A stretch of DNA of 64,000 bases from Bacillota bacterium (lineage in GTDB: Bacteria; Bacillota; JADQBR01), in assembly GCA_016278515.1 (NCBI GenBank), contig JADQBR010000002.1, positions 1 through 64,000 of the forward strand. The letters run 5' to 3'. The position numbers and the translations under genes are program-made. Under the pieces are notes generated by a model. That model saw only the letters and a program-made list of their open reading frames with translations, was not told where the DNA came from and ran no database searches. This document shows positions 30,392 through 42,001 of the stretch, one piece after another. Positions within the stretch are counted from its first letter, which is position 1. Every line of letters starts with the position of its first letter.

Positions 30392-33112
30392 ATGGCTCAA
30401 AATTGGTATAACCTAAATATCACTGAAACTTTAAGTAATCTGAATACAACGCCGAAAGGCCTATCAAATAAGGAAGCAGATAAAAGGTTGGAACGCTATG
30501 GCCCTAACACTATAAAAAAGAAAAAGAAAAAACCTGCTTGGTTAATTCTGACCAGCCAATTCACCGATTTTATGGTGCTGGTTTTGATTGGTGCAACCGT
30601 AATTTCTGTCTTTTTGGGAGAAATTGCCGATGCCATTACCATTCTCGCTATTGTGATCATCAATGCCATACTAGGCTTTGTGCAGGAGTTTAAGGCAGAG
30701 AAATCTTTGGATGCATTAATGAAACTGACTGCACCTGAATCTGCTGTAGTACGCAATGGCAAAGAGGTCAAAATACCGGCGGATCAGCTTGTTCCCGGTG
30801 ATATAGTCACCTTAAATACCGGCGATAAAGTACCGGCTGATTGTCGTTTAGTTGAAACAACCAGTTTAAGCGCTGAGGAAGCCTCATTGACTGGCGAATC
30901 CGTGCCGGTTAAGAAAACAGTGGATGTAATTCCCAAAAGAAAGTTGCCCTTAGGGGATAGAAAGAATATGGTATTTATGGGTACCAGTATCAGCAGAGGT
31001 CGAGGCAAGGCTGCGGTAGTTGCAACAGGCATGGATACTGAAATGGGTGACATTGCAGGGATGATACAAGAAGTAGGGGATAATGAGACTCCGCTGCAGA
31101 GGCGGTTGGCAAGCTTGGGTCATTGGTTGGTACTGTTTTGTTTGTTAGTATGCGCCTTGGTAGTTGTTACCGGTGTGATGAGAGGAGAGCCTCTTTACCG
31201 CATGTTTATGGCCGGCGTCAGTCTTGCAGTAGCAGCAATTCCTGAAGGGCTGCCTGCAATAGTCACTGTTGCATTAGCTATTGGCGTACAGAAGATGATC
31301 CGGCGGAACGCTGTCATAAGAAGTCTGCCTGCAGTGGAGACTCTGGGTTGTGCTACCGTCATATGTTCAGATAAAACAGGCACCCTTACTCAAAATCAAA
31401 TGACAGTACGCAGCTTATGGTTAGGAGATGAGATTCATGTGACGGGTGAAGGATATGCGCCCCACGGAGAGTTTCTTTCCGATGGAAGCAAGACTAAAGT
31501 AAAAGGTGCATTGGAACAGGCGCTTAAGATAGCTGCCATGTGCAATAACGCTCAATTAGAAAAAAATAAAATACCCGTAACCGGATTGTTTCGTCGTAAA
31601 CAATCCAATTGGGAAATAATCGGCGACCCAACAGAAGGGGCTTTATTGGTAATGGCATCCAAAGGAGGAATCTGGAGGGAAAATGTAGAACAAAGAGAAC
31701 AACGAATTTATGAACTGCCCTTTGATTCCGACCGAAAACGCATGACGGTGGTGGCTAAAGAAAAGAATGGCCAGATGACGGCTTACACTAAAGGAGCCCC
31801 CGACGTCGTTATCAAGAAAAGTACCCACTGCCTGGAAAATGGCGAAGTTAAGCCCATGAACAGTCGAGTTAGGGAAGAAATTTTGACGAGAAATGATCTG
31901 ATGGCGAGTAAAGCCTTGCGGGTTTTGGCATTGGCCTATCGTCCGGTCGCGTCATTAAACGATAGTAACCTAGAAACAAATTTGATATTTGTTGGGTTAG
32001 CGGGAATGATTGACCCGCCCAGGCCCGAAGCGGTAAAAGCTATCAGGACTTGTAAACAGGCAGGGATAATTCCAGTAATGATTACCGGCGACCATCAAGC
32101 TACTGCTCAAGCAATTGCAGAAGAGATGGGGTTGCTGGACAACGACCGGATAGTCATAACCGGGGAACAGTTGGATATGTATAGCGATAAGGAACTGGAA
32201 AATGCAGTAGGCAGGGTTGCCGTCTATGCCAGAGTATCGCCGCAACATAAGCTTCGGATTGTTAAAGCATTAAAAGCAATAGGTCATGTTGTTGCCATGA
32301 CAGGAGACGGTGTTAATGACGCTCCAGCGGTGAAGGAAGCTGATATTGGCGTGGCAATGGGTAAAACCGGGACGGATGTAACCAAGGAAGCATCTGCCAT
32401 GGTCTTAGCCGATGATAATTTTGCGACGATTGTAGCCGCCGTTGAAGAAGGGCGTGCCATTTACGATAATATTCGAAAATTTATCCGCTATTTATTGTCC
32501 TGTAATGTGGGTGAAGTGCTCACCATGTTTTTAGCAGCTTTAGCTGGTTTGCCGCTGCCTTTGCTGCCAATTCAAATATTATGGGTCAACCTAGTCACCG
32601 ATGGTCTGCCTGCAATGGCTTTGGGGGTAGATAACGCGGATAAGGATATTATGCTGCGGTCGCCAAGGCATCCTAAGGAAAGTATCTTCTCTCACGGTCT
32701 GTCGAAGAAGATAGCAGCAAGAGGTTTTCAAATAGGACTGGGCACGCTAATAGTCTTCATTATCGGTATTTGGTTAGGGAATGGGAGCCTGGAAACGGCT
32801 CGCACCATGGCTTTTTCGACACTAGTGTTTTCTCAGTTATTTCATGTTTTTGATTGTAAATCCGAGAGACATACATTGTTTGAAGTAGGGATTTTTTCAA
32901 ATCTGCTGTTGGTGGCAGCAGTTGCCATTTCCGTCACGATGCAGTTGTCAGTCATATACTTGCCTTTTCTGCAACCAATATTTAAAACCGTCCCTTTGAA
33001 CGCCTTTCACTGGATGATTATTTTATTAACTGCCGGCTGGAGAACTTTTGCTGTTGCAATATTCCATTACTGCTGGCGGCCTTTAAAGAGGCGAGTATAC
33101 ATAAGGGCATAA
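30392..33112 (+). CDS. Cation-transporting P-type ATPase (calcium-type, P2)
   Basis: 906 aa. N-terminal cation ATPase domain, phosphorylation motif [14 protein letters not shown] with D327, nucleotide domain, and hinge motif [22 protein letters not shown]. About ten membrane helices; [14 protein letters not shown] (M4) and [13 protein letters not shown] (M6, Asn/Asp) match the ion site of SERCA-like pumps, so calcium export is the best guess. Manganese transport is an alternative. ATG after ATGGAGGG. Confidence 0.9.
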   Translation: MAQNWYNLNITETLSNLNTTPKGLSNKEADKRLERYGPNTIKKKKKKPAWLILTSQFTDFMVLVLIGATVISVFLGEIADAITILAIVIINAILGFVQEFKAEKSLDALMKLTAPESAVVRNGKEVKIPADQLVPGDIVTLNTGDKVPADCRLVETTSLSAEEASLTGESVPVKKTVDVIPKRKLPLGDRKNMVFMGTSISRGRGKAAVVATGMDTEMGDIAGMIQEVGDNETPLQRRLASLGHWLVLFCLLVCALVVVTGVMRGEPLYRMFMAGVSLAVAAIPEGLPAIVTVALAIGVQKMIRRNAVIRSLPAVETLGCATVICSDKTGTLTQNQMTVRSLWLGDEIHVTGEGYAPHGEFLSDGSKTKVKGALEQALKIAAMCNNAQLEKNKIPVTGLFRRKQSNWEIIGDPTEGALLVMASKGGIWRENVEQREQRIYELPFDSDRKRMTVVAKEKNGQMTAYTKGAPDVVIKKSTHCLENGEVKPMNSRVREEILTRNDLMASKALRVLALAYRPVASLNDSNLETNLIFVGLAGMIDPPRPEAVKAIRTCKQAGIIPVMITGDHQATAQAIAEEMGLLDNDRIVITGEQLDMYSDKELENAVGRVAVYARVSPQHKLRIVKALKAIGHVVAMTGDGVNDAPAVKEADIGVAMGKTGTDVTKEASAMVLADDNFATIVAAVEEGRAIYDNIRKFIRYLLSCNVGEVLTMFLAALAGLPLPLLPIQILWVNLVTDGLPAMALGVDNADKDIMLRSPRHPKESIFSHGLSKKIAARGFQIGLGTLIVFIIGIWLGNGSLETARTMAFSTLVFSQLFHVFDCKSERHTLFEVGIFSNLLLVAAVAISVTMQLSVIYLPFLQPIFKTVPLNAFHWMIILLTAGWRTFAVAIFHYCWRPLKRRVYIRA

Positions 33113-33170
33113 TTAGCCTGTAGTTGGCAATAATGACTATGATGAAAAACTTTTGGGGAGGTTAAAAGAT

Positions 33171-34019
33171 GTGTTGAACTTTATAAAGATGCATGGTTTG
33201 GGCAACGATTTTATCATGGTGGAAGACTTGAAGGAAAAATTATCGGAGCAATTACTTTCAAAGCTGGCAGTTGAACTTTGTGACCGTAAGTTCGGGATTG
33301 GCGCTGACGGGCTTGTACTGATACTTCCTTCTACCAAAGCCGATATTCGAATGCGAATTTTTAATCCGGATGGTTCTGAACCGGAGATGTGCGGTAATGC
33401 CATTCGTTGTTTTGGGAAGCTTGCCTGGGAAGAAGGTCTCGTAACAAAAACTAATATTACGGTAGAGACCCTGGCGGGCATTATTAAACCGCAATTGACC
33501 TTGAAAGGGGACGATATTGAAGCTATTAGGGTGGATATGGGTGAACCCATTCTGAAACGGGAGAACATCCCAATGTCCGGGCCAGGGACAAGCCCGGTTA
33601 TTGCTGAAGAAATTACAATTAACTCCGGTCAAGGATTTAAATTTACTGCGGTTTCAATGGGTAACCCCCATTGTATCATTTTTGTTGATGATGTTGAGGA
33701 TGTTCCATTGATCCAGTGGGGCCCGGAGCTTGAGAAACATAATTTGTTCCCACGTAAAACTAACGTGGAATTCGTGCAGGTATTGACTCCTGAACATGTC
33801 AAAATGCGCGTTTGGGAGCGGGGGGCCGGCGAAACCTTGGCTTGTGGAACAGGTGCCTGTGCTACAGCGGTTGCCAGTATCTTAAACGACAAAACCGGGC
33901 GAAAAGTGAAGGTTTCTTTGGCTCACGGTGATTTAGATATTGAATGGTCAGAAGATGATAACAGAATCTATATGACCGGTCCGGCCACAAAAGTGTTTAC
34001 CGGACAGGTAAAGATATAA
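33171..34019 (+). CDS. dapF: Diaminopimelate epimerase
   Basis: 282 aa from the GTG at 33171, nine bases after GGGGAGG; the frame is open from TTG 33153, which lies in the ribosome site, and TTG 33174 is another option. N-terminal [12 protein letters not shown] is diagnostic. The two catalytic cysteines are C74 (MCGNAIRC) and C225 (LACGTGAC). Converts LL- to meso-diaminopimelate for peptidoglycan and lysine. Next gene dapL makes its substrate. Confidence 0.95.
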   Translation: MLNFIKMHGLGNDFIMVEDLKEKLSEQLLSKLAVELCDRKFGIGADGLVLILPSTKADIRMRIFNPDGSEPEMCGNAIRCFGKLAWEEGLVTKTNITVETLAGIIKPQLTLKGDDIEAIRVDMGEPILKRENIPMSGPGTSPVIAEEITINSGQGFKFTAVSMGNPHCIIFVDDVEDVPLIQWGPELEKHNLFPRKTNVEFVQVLTPEHVKMRVWERGAGETLACGTGACATAVASILNDKTGRKVKVSLAHGDLDIEWSEDDNRIYMTGPATKVFTGQVKI

Positions 34020-34032
34020 GGAGGCTAAAAAT

Positions 34033-35205
34033 ATGCAAGAAGCAAAAAGACTACAATCATTACCACCCTATTTGTTTGCTCGTATTGAAAAGAAGATCCA
34101 GGAAAAAAAGGCTGCAGGTGTAGATGTGATCAGCCTTGGAATAGGCGATCCTGACAGACCGACCCCCGGAAATATTATTGATAAGCTGGTGGAACAGGCT
34201 CATAATCCTGAAAACCACAGTTATCCGTCTTCCGTAGGAATGATGGAATATCGCGAAGCTGTGGCTCAATGGTACAAGAACCGCTTCGAGGTTGATTTGG
34301 ATCCTGCATCAGAAATAGTAGCATTAATTGGATCTAAGGAAGGAATTGGCCATATATCTTTTTGTTATGTTGACCCGGGCGACGTTAACCTAGTTCCGGA
34401 TCCCGGCTATCCGGTCTATGGCATAGGCACTCTTCTAGCAGGTGGCGAACCTTATAATATGCCATTGAAAGAAGAAAGTGGATTTTTACCCGATTTAGAT
34501 GCCATCCCTGAAGATGTAGCGGACAAAGCGAAAATTTTATTTATTAATTATCCAAACAATCCCACCGGAGCATTGGCCGATATTGGTTTTTTCAATAAAG
34601 TGGTTGCTTTTGCGAAAAAGCATGACTTAATAGTCTGCCATGATGGGGCTTACAGCGAAATTGCATTTGACGGCTATGAACCTCCAAGCTTTCTACAGGC
34701 TGAAGGAGCAAAAGAGGTAGGGATAGAGTTTAATTCTCTTTCTAAACCTTATAACATGACTGGCTGGAGAATCGGTTGGGCAGCAGGAAGGCCGGATGTT
34801 ATAGAAGCTTTGGGACGCATTAAATCCAACCTAGACTCTGGTGCCTTTCAGGCAATTCAGTATGCGGCTATTGAAGGGCTTACTGGGCCGCAGGATAGTG
34901 TTAAGAATATGCAGGCAGTCTATAAAGAACGTCGTGATACAGTAGTCAATGGCCTAAACGCTATGGGCTGGAACATGAAAGCTCCTAAAGCAACATTTTA
35001 TGTGTGGGCACCTGTTCCCAAAGGCTTTAACTCCAGTGAATTTGCAGAGTTGGTACTGGAGAAGGCCGGTGTCATTATTACGCCGGGAATTGGCTATGGT
35101 GACAACGGAGAAGGCTATTTTCGTATTGCATTAACTGTTGATAATAAACGTATTGAAGAAGCGTTAGGACGTATGAAGGATGCTATCGGAAAGGTAGAAT
35201 TTTAA
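34033..35205 (+). CDS. dapL: LL-diaminopimelate aminotransferase
   Basis: 390 aa. Fold-type I aminotransferase with [36 protein letters not shown] and the PLP lysine K238 in [13 protein letters not shown]; these match the DapL family. It makes LL-DAP directly from tetrahydrodipicolinate, the short route found in many Clostridia. Placed 13 nt after dapF, supporting the pathway assignment. Start after TAAGGAGGCT. Confidence 0.93.
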   Translation: MQEAKRLQSLPPYLFARIEKKIQEKKAAGVDVISLGIGDPDRPTPGNIIDKLVEQAHNPENHSYPSSVGMMEYREAVAQWYKNRFEVDLDPASEIVALIGSKEGIGHISFCYVDPGDVNLVPDPGYPVYGIGTLLAGGEPYNMPLKEESGFLPDLDAIPEDVADKAKILFINYPNNPTGALADIGFFNKVVAFAKKHDLIVCHDGAYSEIAFDGYEPPSFLQAEGAKEVGIEFNSLSKPYNMTGWRIGWAAGRPDVIEALGRIKSNLDSGAFQAIQYAAIEGLTGPQDSVKNMQAVYKERRDTVVNGLNAMGWNMKAPKATFYVWAPVPKGFNSSEFAELVLEKAGVIITPGIGYGDNGEGYFRIALTVDNKRIEEALGRMKDAIGKVEF

Positions 35206-35224
35206 AGAATGAGCTAAGAAATAG

Positions 35225-35266
35225 GTAGCAAGACCGTCAAATATTGCGGTTCTTGCTACTTTTTTG
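35225..35266 (+). terminator. Rho-independent terminator after dapL
   Basis: Arms GTAGCAAGACCG and CGGTTCTTGCTAC (one bulge) followed by T6. Confidence 0.88.
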
Positions 35267-35402
35267 CCTCTCAGTGACTAATTGTTTAGTTTTTGGGCAG
35301 GATTTTTACTGTACAAGTAGAAGTAATCTCTGTTGTGTAAGAAGCTAAATAATATGGAAATAATAAGAATATAAGAGTTAAATGGCGTTTGGAGGAAATA
35401 AT

Positions 35403-36278
35403 ATGGTAAAAAGCATGACAGGTTACGGTCAAGGCAAAGGTAGCAGTGCCGGCAAAGCAGTAACTATTGAAGTAAAAACAGTTAATCACCGGTTTTTGGA
35501 CATATCAATCCGAATTCCAAGGCAACTTACGCTTTTGGAAGAACGGTTTCGCCAGCTGGTAAAAGAGTATTTGTCCAGGGGTCGGGTAGATATTTTTGTA
35601 AAAATGGAAGAGGAACTGGAAGCAAAAAAAAATATTACGGTTGACAAAGCACTGGCAGAGGCATATTATAAGTCTTTTAAAGAGTTGGGTGAAGTTTTAA
35701 ATATCACTGCCGACGTAACTGCGTTTCAGTTATGTCAGATGGATAATGTAATTAACCAGGAAGAAAAGGAAGACTTAGATGAAATATGGGTGGGAATGGA
35801 GAAGGCTTTAAGTCAGGCTTTAGAGCAAGTGCAAAATATGCGGCAGATAGAAGGTAAAAAATTAGAAGAGGATGTTCTTGACCGGGCAGCGGTTATTGTA
35901 GAATTAGCTGGTCAGATTGAGAGCAAAGCTTCAGTAGTTGTAGAAGATTATCAGGAAAGATTAAGAAAGCGGATAGTAGAGTTGCTTGATAGCACTCCCG
36001 TTAATGAGGATCGGATTGCTATGGAAGTTGCTATTATGGCTGAGAAGAGTGATATCAGTGAAGAGTTGGTAAGACTAAGAAGCCATATGGAGCAGCTTAC
36101 GGAAACTTTTAATGAGATCAAACCTATTGGACGTAAGTTGGATTTTCTTGTCCAGGAAATGCATAGAGAAATTAACACTATCGGTTCAAAAAATAATGAT
36201 TTGCTAATAAGTCGATTGGTTGTAGAAATTAAAAGTGAAGTAGAAAAAATTCGCGAACAGGTGCAAAATATTGAATAG
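35403..36278 (+). CDS. yloC: YicC/YloC-family endoribonuclease
   Basis: 291 aa from the ATG after GGAGGAAATA. MVKSMTGYGQGKG, IEVKTVNHRFLDISIR and the C-terminal GRKLDFLVQEMHREINTIGSKNND are family signatures. YicC proteins are Mn-dependent endoribonucleases; the C-terminal Glu/His motif (EMHRE) is conserved. The order yloC-remA-gmk-rpoZ-coaBC is the classic Firmicutes cluster. Confidence 0.93.
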   Translation: MVKSMTGYGQGKGSSAGKAVTIEVKTVNHRFLDISIRIPRQLTLLEERFRQLVKEYLSRGRVDIFVKMEEELEAKKNITVDKALAEAYYKSFKELGEVLNITADVTAFQLCQMDNVINQEEKEDLDEIWVGMEKALSQALEQVQNMRQIEGKKLEEDVLDRAAVIVELAGQIESKASVVVEDYQERLRKRIVELLDSTPVNEDRIAMEVAIMAEKSDISEELVRLRSHMEQLTETFNEIKPIGRKLDFLVQEMHREINTIGSKNNDLLISRLVVEIKSEVEKIREQVQNIE

Positions 36279-36364
36279 GAGGTGCGCTCGTTTAGTTAGC
36301 ATGGTTAAAATTAATAAGCAATATGCTATATTTTAGATACATATTAGGGGAGGTTAATATATCA

Positions 36365-36634
36365 ATGGCTATTAAGCTGATAAATATTGGTTTTGGCAAT
36401 ATAGTTTCCGCAAACAGGATCGTTGCCATAGTAAGTCCCGAATCTGCACCAATTAAAAGAATTATTCAGGAGACGCGGGACAAGGGAATGCTAATAGATG
36501 CAACCTACGGAAGGCGCACACGTGCTGTCATTATTACTGACAGTGACCATATTATCTTATCTGCGGTACAACCGGAGACCGTAGCACATAGACTATCTAC
36601 GAAAGAAAATTCGCAAGATGAAGGCAACGAATAA
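36365..36634 (+). CDS. remA: RemA-family DNA-binding regulator (DUF370)
   Basis: 89 aa from the ATG at 36365 (after GGGGAGG); 14 extra upstream codons are open but lack a ribosome site. [30 protein letters not shown] and [11 protein letters not shown] are highly conserved. RemA activates matrix and osmoprotection genes in Bacillus. 20 nt before gmk. Confidence 0.92.
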   Translation: MAIKLINIGFGNIVSANRIVAIVSPESAPIKRIIQETRDKGMLIDATYGRRTRAVIITDSDHIILSAVQPETVAHRLSTKENSQDEGNE

Positions 36635-36654
36635 CGGTTGGGGAGAGAATTGGC

Positions 36655-37248
36655 GTGACGGAAAAAGGCTTATTGATCGTAGTATCAGGTCCCTCAGGTG
36701 CAGGTAAGGGCACCATATGTAAGCAACTATTAAAGGATGCAAAAAAGATAAACTACTCTATTTCAGCTACCACTCGTCTTCCCCGAAAAGGAGAACAGGA
36801 TGGGAAAGATTATCTATTTCTAACAAGAGAAAAATTTCTAGAAATGCGAGATGACAGTGCTTATTTGGAGTGGGCAGAAGTATACGGTAACTTTTATGGT
36901 ACCCCCCAAAAAAACGTTGAGGAACAATTGAATAAGGGGACAGATGTTATTTTAGAAATAGATATCCAAGGGGCTTTGCAGATCAAAAAGAAGTTTCCGG
37001 AAGCAATATTTATTTTTATCGTACCGCCTTCGTTAGAGGAACTGGCAACCCGAATTAACCGGCGGGGCACGGATTCCCGAGAAGTTATTCGAAAACGTTT
37101 GCATTCTGCTTCAAAAGAGTTAGAATATGTTAGTGAGTACGATTATGTAGTAATTAATGATGTTTTAGATATGGCTGTGGAGCGGGTAAAAGCAATTATT
37201 ACGGCAGAAAAATGCCGACCGCACCGAAAACAGATTAATTTTAACTGA
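36655..37248 (+). CDS. gmk: Guanylate kinase
   Basis: 197 aa. GTG start after GGGGAGAG. P-loop SGPSGAGKGT at residues 11-20; SISATTRLPRKGEQDGKDY is the GMP-binding region; RRGTDSREVIRKRL the lid. Phosphorylates GMP to GDP. Followed by rpoZ after 22 nt. Confidence 0.95.
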   Translation: MTEKGLLIVVSGPSGAGKGTICKQLLKDAKKINYSISATTRLPRKGEQDGKDYLFLTREKFLEMRDDSAYLEWAEVYGNFYGTPQKNVEEQLNKGTDVILEIDIQGALQIKKKFPEAIFIFIVPPSLEELATRINRRGTDSREVIRKRLHSASKELEYVSEYDYVVINDVLDMAVERVKAIITAEKCRPHRKQINFN

Positions 37249-37270
37249 AACGATGGAATGAGGTGATTCT

Positions 37271-37474
37271 ATGAATTTGCCACCAATTGATCTATTGCTA
37301 ACGAAAGTAGATAGCAAATATGCTTTGGTTGTGTTGACAGCTAAAAGAGCTAGAATGATTGCAGAGGAACCGGCTGATGAAAATGAAAAGGCCATTAAAC
37401 CTGTAACTCGCGCTTTAAATGAAATAGCAAATGATAAAATTACATATGAAAGGACAAGAGATGGTATTAAATAG
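37271..37474 (+). CDS. rpoZ: RNA polymerase omega subunit
   Basis: 67 aa. NLPPIDLLLTKVDSKYALVVLTAKRARMI and KPVTRALNEIANDKITY match omega. Start ATG after ATGAGGTGATT. Ends 14 nt inside the coaBC reading frame. Confidence 0.92.
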   Translation: MNLPPIDLLLTKVDSKYALVVLTAKRARMIAEEPADENEKAIKPVTRALNEIANDKITYERTRDGIK

Positions 37475-38690
37475 TGAGTCGTTGGTAGGAAAAACCATAA
37501 TAGTTGGTGTTACCGGTGGGATTGCTGCATATAAAGCTGCTGAATTAGTTAGTCAGCTAAGAAAGAAAAATGCAAATATCCAGGTTATTATGACAGAATC
37601 TGCAAATCATTTCATTACCGCTACTACTTTAAGCACCCTTTCTGGTAACGCTGTTAAGGGCGATTTATTTCAAAACCAAGGAACTGTCAGTCATATTGAT
37701 TTAGCCATGGAAGCCGATGCACTGGTTATTGCGCCGGCTACTGCTAACATTATTGCTAAAATGGCCCATGGGATAGCGGATGATCTATTAAGTACAACAA
37801 TTTTAGCCATGCGGTGCCCGATGATTATTGCACCGGCCATGAATGATAGGATGTATCTTAACGCAGTGGTGCAGGGGAACCTACATAGTCTTGAGGCAAT
37901 GGGGATGAAGGTTGTTAAGCCCGAAAGTGGAAAATTGGCTTGCGGTACAGAAGGCCCAGGTCGACTTGCACCAATAGAAAGCATTTTAAATGAGATTATA
38001 GTAAATTTATCAACAAGCACACAGTTTAAAGGGATTAAAATGCTTATAACTGCCGGAGGAACGCGAGAGCCAATTGACCCGGTAAGATATATAGGTAACC
38101 GCAGCACAGGCAAAATGGGTTTTGCGGTTGCCTCAGTCGCTGCCAGACTAGGAGCGGAAGTAGTATTGGTTCATGCAAATACAGACATTCCTATTCCTTA
38201 CGGAGTAAAACATATATCGGTTACGACAGCTAACGAAATGTATCAAGCAGTTTTAAGAGAATACCATGATTGTGATGTGGTAGTGAAAGCTGCAGCGGTT
38301 GCAGATTTTCACCCGCAGCCGCAACCGGAAAAAATAAAGAAGCAGGATCAAGAACTAATAATTTCTTTAGAATCCACTACGGATATTTTGGCAGAACTTG
38401 GCCAGAAAAAGAAGCATCAGATATTAGTAGGCTTTGCCGCCGAGACAAATGATTTGATGGCTAATGCCGCCAGTAAAATACGGCGAAAAAACCTTGATTT
38501 GATTGTGGCTAATGATGTCAGCAGGTCAGATATAGGTTTTTCTAGTGATGACAACCAAGTTACCTTTATCTATCCCAATGGTGAAAAAGAATCACTGGAA
38601 AAAATGACAAAGAAAGCAGTAGCCTATCAGATTCTAGACCGTGTTTTGGGTATGATTAATGATAAGTTTCCTTCTAGGGAAGAGGAGTGA
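37461..38690 (+). CDS. coaBC: Bifunctional phosphopantothenoylcysteine decarboxylase/synthase
   Basis: 409 aa from ATG 37461, with AAAGGA six bases upstream; ATG 37446 is an alternative. N-terminal flavoprotein CoaC domain ([42 protein letters not shown] with active Asn/Met, [13 protein letters not shown] with the Cys). C-terminal CoaB ([20 protein letters not shown]). Two steps of coenzyme A synthesis. Confidence 0.94.
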   Translation: MVLNSESLVGKTIIVGVTGGIAAYKAAELVSQLRKKNANIQVIMTESANHFITATTLSTLSGNAVKGDLFQNQGTVSHIDLAMEADALVIAPATANIIAKMAHGIADDLLSTTILAMRCPMIIAPAMNDRMYLNAVVQGNLHSLEAMGMKVVKPESGKLACGTEGPGRLAPIESILNEIIVNLSTSTQFKGIKMLITAGGTREPIDPVRYIGNRSTGKMGFAVASVAARLGAEVVLVHANTDIPIPYGVKHISVTTANEMYQAVLREYHDCDVVVKAAAVADFHPQPQPEKIKKQDQELIISLESTTDILAELGQKKKHQILVGFAAETNDLMANAASKIRRKNLDLIVANDVSRSDIGFSSDDNQVTFIYPNGEKESLEKMTKKAVAYQILDRVLGMINDKFPSREEE

Positions 38691-38694
38691 TGAT

Positions 38695-39885
38695 ATGGTA
38701 AAGAAGTTATTTACATCAGAGTCAGTAACCGAAGGCCATCCTGATAAGATTGCTGACCAGATTTCTGATGGGGTGTTGGATGCAATTTACAGTCAAGATC
38801 CCATGGCCAGGGTAGCCTGTGAAACTTCTATTACTACGGGAATGGTGCTGGTTATCGGTGAAATTACCACTAAATGCTATGTGGACATTCCCAAAGTAGT
38901 ACGTGAGACAATCCATGGAATTGGTTACACTAGAGCTAAATATGGCTTTGACAGTGAAACATGTGCCGTACTAACAGCTATTGATGAACAGTCTTCTGAC
39001 ATTGCGATGGGTGTGGACAAAGCGTTAGAAGCTAAAGAGGGAACTATGACCGATGCGGAAATTGACACTATTGGAGCGGGAGATCAGGGAATGATGTTTG
39101 GCTACGCCAGCAACGAAACGCCGGAACTAATGCCCCTGCCAATTTCTTTGGCACATAAGCTAACCAGACAATTGTCGGAGGTACGGAAGAGAAAAGAGCT
39201 AACGTATTTACGCCCTGACGGAAAGTCCCAAGTGACTGTAGAATATGAAGATGATACGCCTGTTAGAGTGGAGACTGTAGTCATTTCAACCCAACACAGT
39301 CCTGACATATCTTTGGGAGCCTTGAAAAAAGACTTAATTGAAAAAGTAATTAAGCCGGTAATCCCTGCTGAACTTATAGATGAACATACTAAATACTTTA
39401 TTAATCCCACAGGTCGCTTCGTTATCGGCGGACCCCAGGGAGATGCAGGCCTGACCGGAAGAAAAATTATCGTAGATACTTATGGCGGTATGGCTCGTCA
39501 TGGCGGTGGTGCTTTTAGCGGCAAAGACCCCACAAAAGTAGACCGTTCTGCATCCTATGCGGCCAGATACGTAGCCAAAAACGTTGTTGCAGCAGGTCTT
39601 GCTGACCGTTGTGAAGTTCAGTTAGCATATGCCATTGGTGTTGCTGCGCCGGTTTCAGTTAGAGTAGACACTTTTGGTACCGGTGAAATTGACGATGGGT
39701 CATTGTCGGACCTAATTCAAAAACATTTTGACCTGAGACCGGCGGGGATTATTAAAGAACTGGATCTCAGACGACCTATTTATAAGCAAACAGCGGCTTA
39801 TGGCCATTTTGGGCGCGATGATCTGGATTTGCCGTGGGAACGTACTGATAAAGCGGATATTCTCAAAAAGGAAGCTGGACTTTAA
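38695..39885 (+). CDS. metK: S-adenosylmethionine synthetase
   Basis: 396 aa from ATG 38695, after GAGGAGTG; the open frame starts inside coa[34 protein letters not shown] and [16 protein letters not shown] are MetK signatures. Five bases after coaBC, so it shares that operon, and no SAM riboswitch is present. Confidence 0.96.
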   Translation: MVKKLFTSESVTEGHPDKIADQISDGVLDAIYSQDPMARVACETSITTGMVLVIGEITTKCYVDIPKVVRETIHGIGYTRAKYGFDSETCAVLTAIDEQSSDIAMGVDKALEAKEGTMTDAEIDTIGAGDQGMMFGYASNETPELMPLPISLAHKLTRQLSEVRKRKELTYLRPDGKSQVTVEYEDDTPVRVETVVISTQHSPDISLGALKKDLIEKVIKPVIPAELIDEHTKYFINPTGRFVIGGPQGDAGLTGRKIIVDTYGGMARHGGGAFSGKDPTKVDRSASYAARYVAKNVVAAGLADRCEVQLAYAIGVAAPVSVRVDTFGTGEIDDGSLSDLIQKHFDLRPAGIIKELDLRRPIYKQTAAYGHFGRDDLDLPWERTDKADILKKEAGL

Positions 39886-39889
39886 GATG

Positions 39890-39915
39890 GAGGCACCTAC
39901 TGGGTGCCTTTTTTC
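39890..39915 (+). terminator. Rho-independent terminator after metK
   Basis: Arms AGGCACC and GGTGCCT with a short loop and T6. Confidence 0.9.
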
Positions 39916-39987
39916 TAAAAATTAGGTGGAAAACTATAATAAATTTTCCAAAGATGTACGTCGGTATAAATTGGGAGGGGTGAAAAA

Positions 39988-40938
39988 ATGGTTCAGGTGT
40001 TAGTGAATTTTGATTTAAAGGAGAAACATTTGAAAACTTTGCAAGAAGAGTTTCCAACTGTTAGCTTCACTATTGAAGAAAATTTAGCTGATAACACTGA
40101 AGAGGTACGGAATGCAGATATAATTGTTACCTTTGGCTTTGATTTTTCCGAACAAATAGCCCGTCAGGCAGAAAGTTTAAAGTGGGTTCAAGCTCTTACG
40201 GCGGGTGTGGATAATCTTCCCCAAGCAGAATTACAAAGAAAAGATATAATGGTTACCACCGTTAAAGGGATACATGGCATTCCCATGGCTGAACACGTTA
40301 TGGGTTTTATCCTTTCTTTCAGTCGAGGACTAGTAACCTTTAGGGCTAACCAACTGCAAAAAGAATGGAAACGGAAGGTTTCTGTAGTGGAAATTTATGA
40401 TAAGACATTGGGAATTGTAGGAGTCGGCAGCATCGGTCAGGAGATTGCCAAAAGAGCAAAAGCTTTTGGCATGAAGGCTGTGGGAATAAACAACAGCGGG
40501 GGGCCGGTAGACTATGTTGATCAGGTAATGACATTAGACCAACTGCCATCTTTGCTTAAAGAAAGTGATTATGTCGTAGTTACTTTACCGTTAACCCAAG
40601 CAACATACCAATTATTTAAAGAAGAACAATTTAAATTAATGAAAAAAGAAGCATATTTCCTAAACTTGGCTAGAGGAAATGTTGTAGATGAAAACGCCCT
40701 AATTAAAGCTATAGAAAGCAAAGAAATAGCTGGAGCAGCACTGGATGTATTTGAAACAGAGCCATTACCTGAAGATAGCCCTTTATGGGAAATGGAAAAT
40801 GTTATTATCACACCCCACTTAGCAGCAATATCGCCCCAGTATAATAAACGGGCTATGGAAGTATTCCGTAAGAATCTTAGACTTTACTTGGAAAATAAAG
40901 CATTAATTAACGTAATGGATTGGGATAAGGGCTATTAA
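39988..40938 (+). CDS. D-2-hydroxyacid dehydrogenase
   Basis: 316 aa. ATG after GGGAGGGGTG. NAD-binding LGIVGVGSIGQEIAKRAKAFG (about residue 135), substrate Arg in NLARGNVVDENAL, Glu in ETEPLPEDSPLW and catalytic His in ITPHLAAIS. Belongs to the glycerate/phosphoglycerate dehydrogenase-like group; the ligand is not predictable. Monocistronic between metK and the convergent uvsE, which ends only 15 bases away without a visible terminator. Confidence 0.82.
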   Translation: MVQVLVNFDLKEKHLKTLQEEFPTVSFTIEENLADNTEEVRNADIIVTFGFDFSEQIARQAESLKWVQALTAGVDNLPQAELQRKDIMVTTVKGIHGIPMAEHVMGFILSFSRGLVTFRANQLQKEWKRKVSVVEIYDKTLGIVGVGSIGQEIAKRAKAFGMKAVGINNSGGPVDYVDQVMTLDQLPSLLKESDYVVVTLPLTQATYQLFKEEQFKLMKKEAYFLNLARGNVVDENALIKAIESKEIAGAALDVFETEPLPEDSPLWEMENVIITPHLAAISPQYNKRAMEVFRKNLRLYLENKALINVMDWDKGY

Positions 40939-40953
40939 GCTGGTTTAGTTATA

Positions 40954-41910
40954 TTAAACAACAACTATCCCGTTTCCCATCAGTTGCCAGTCAGTATTCT
41001 TTTTGATCGCCTCAGATATGTGCAAAACAGCCAGATCTTTATTTTTCGCTTCTAACATAATATCTGCATCCATATCCAAGGGTTTTAATTGATGTATGAT
41101 CCATGAGAAATCATCCCAGCCAATGTCGTCAGCATGGCTGCGAAAATCCTTTTCGTTCTTGGGGCTGGATAAGTGCATTTTAGGCTGCAGTTCGCCCGGC
41201 CATGTTTTCATAATGTTTGGCAGCAGTTCAGAAAGAACTGTTTCGCCGGGATTACATCGATGGTGGTGAAAATCCAAAACCATTGGTATATCTAGCTGTC
41301 TACAAATGCTTAAAACATCATTTGCAGTGTAAATCTTATCATCGTTTTCCAAGATAATTCGGTTTTGGATACGTTCAGGTAATGTGCGAAAGTTTTTCAT
41401 AAAGCGCTCAATGGAAGGTTCTTTGCTGCCATACTTTCCTCCGACATGCAAAACCAGCTTAGCACTTTCATCCAGATTCATGGCTTGGAGAATATTATCA
41501 TGGTATTCGAGGTCGGCTAAAGCCTTTTGGAAAACATCTTCTTTGGGAGAATTAATTACCGTAAAGTGGTCAGGATGCAACCCCACCCGCATATTATTCT
41601 CCTTTACAAATGTACCTATTGATTCAAATTCAGCTTTGCAAGCTGAGACATAGTCCCAACCTTCAGCTACCTCATGGGTGGCCAAAGGAACTAATTTTGA
41701 AGTAAAACGATAAAACTCTATGCGGTGTGCATAGGCATGTCTTAAGACTCGCAAGGTGTTTTGCAGATTCTCTTTTGTCAGTCGTTCCAGCTTTCTGATA
41801 CGCACATCATGGTCAGGGATTTTTGAAATGGATTTATACGTAACGGTTTTTGAGGGTGAAGCATCTTCCAATTCCAAAGACATGGCAACAAAGCCTAGCC
41901 GAATTTTCAT
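40954..41910 (-). CDS. uvsE: UV DNA damage endonuclease
   Basis: 318 aa. RLGFVAMSLELEDASPSKTVTYKSI at the N-terminus, MRVGLHPDHFTVINSP, VLHVGGKYGSKE and MVLDFHHHRCNPGE are typical of UVDE, a TIM-barrel nuclease using a metal cluster. It nicks 5' to UV photoproducts and is often found in spore formers. ATG after GGAGGCTTGTA. Confidence 0.93.
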   Translation of the reverse strand: MKIRLGFVAMSLELEDASPSKTVTYKSISKIPDHDVRIRKLERLTKENLQNTLRVLRHAYAHRIEFYRFTSKLVPLATHEVAEGWDYVSACKAEFESIGTFVKENNMRVGLHPDHFTVINSPKEDVFQKALADLEYHDNILQAMNLDESAKLVLHVGGKYGSKEPSIERFMKNFRTLPERIQNRIILENDDKIYTANDVLSICRQLDIPMVLDFHHHRCNPGETVLSELLPNIMKTWPGELQPKMHLSSPKNEKDFRSHADDIGWDDFSWIIHQLKPLDMDADIMLEAKNKDLAVLHISEAIKKNTDWQLMGNGIVVV

Positions 41911-42001
41911 TACAAGCCTCCAGTAGTTCTATGATGTTTTTAGTATATCCAAGGCAGGATAGTAAGTACCCGCACTTGAATTAGTATTTGGAGGAACAAC
42001 T

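Noticed and set aside
38600-38694. SAM riboswitch before metK
   Set aside because: metK begins five bases after coaBC; there is no room or motif for one.
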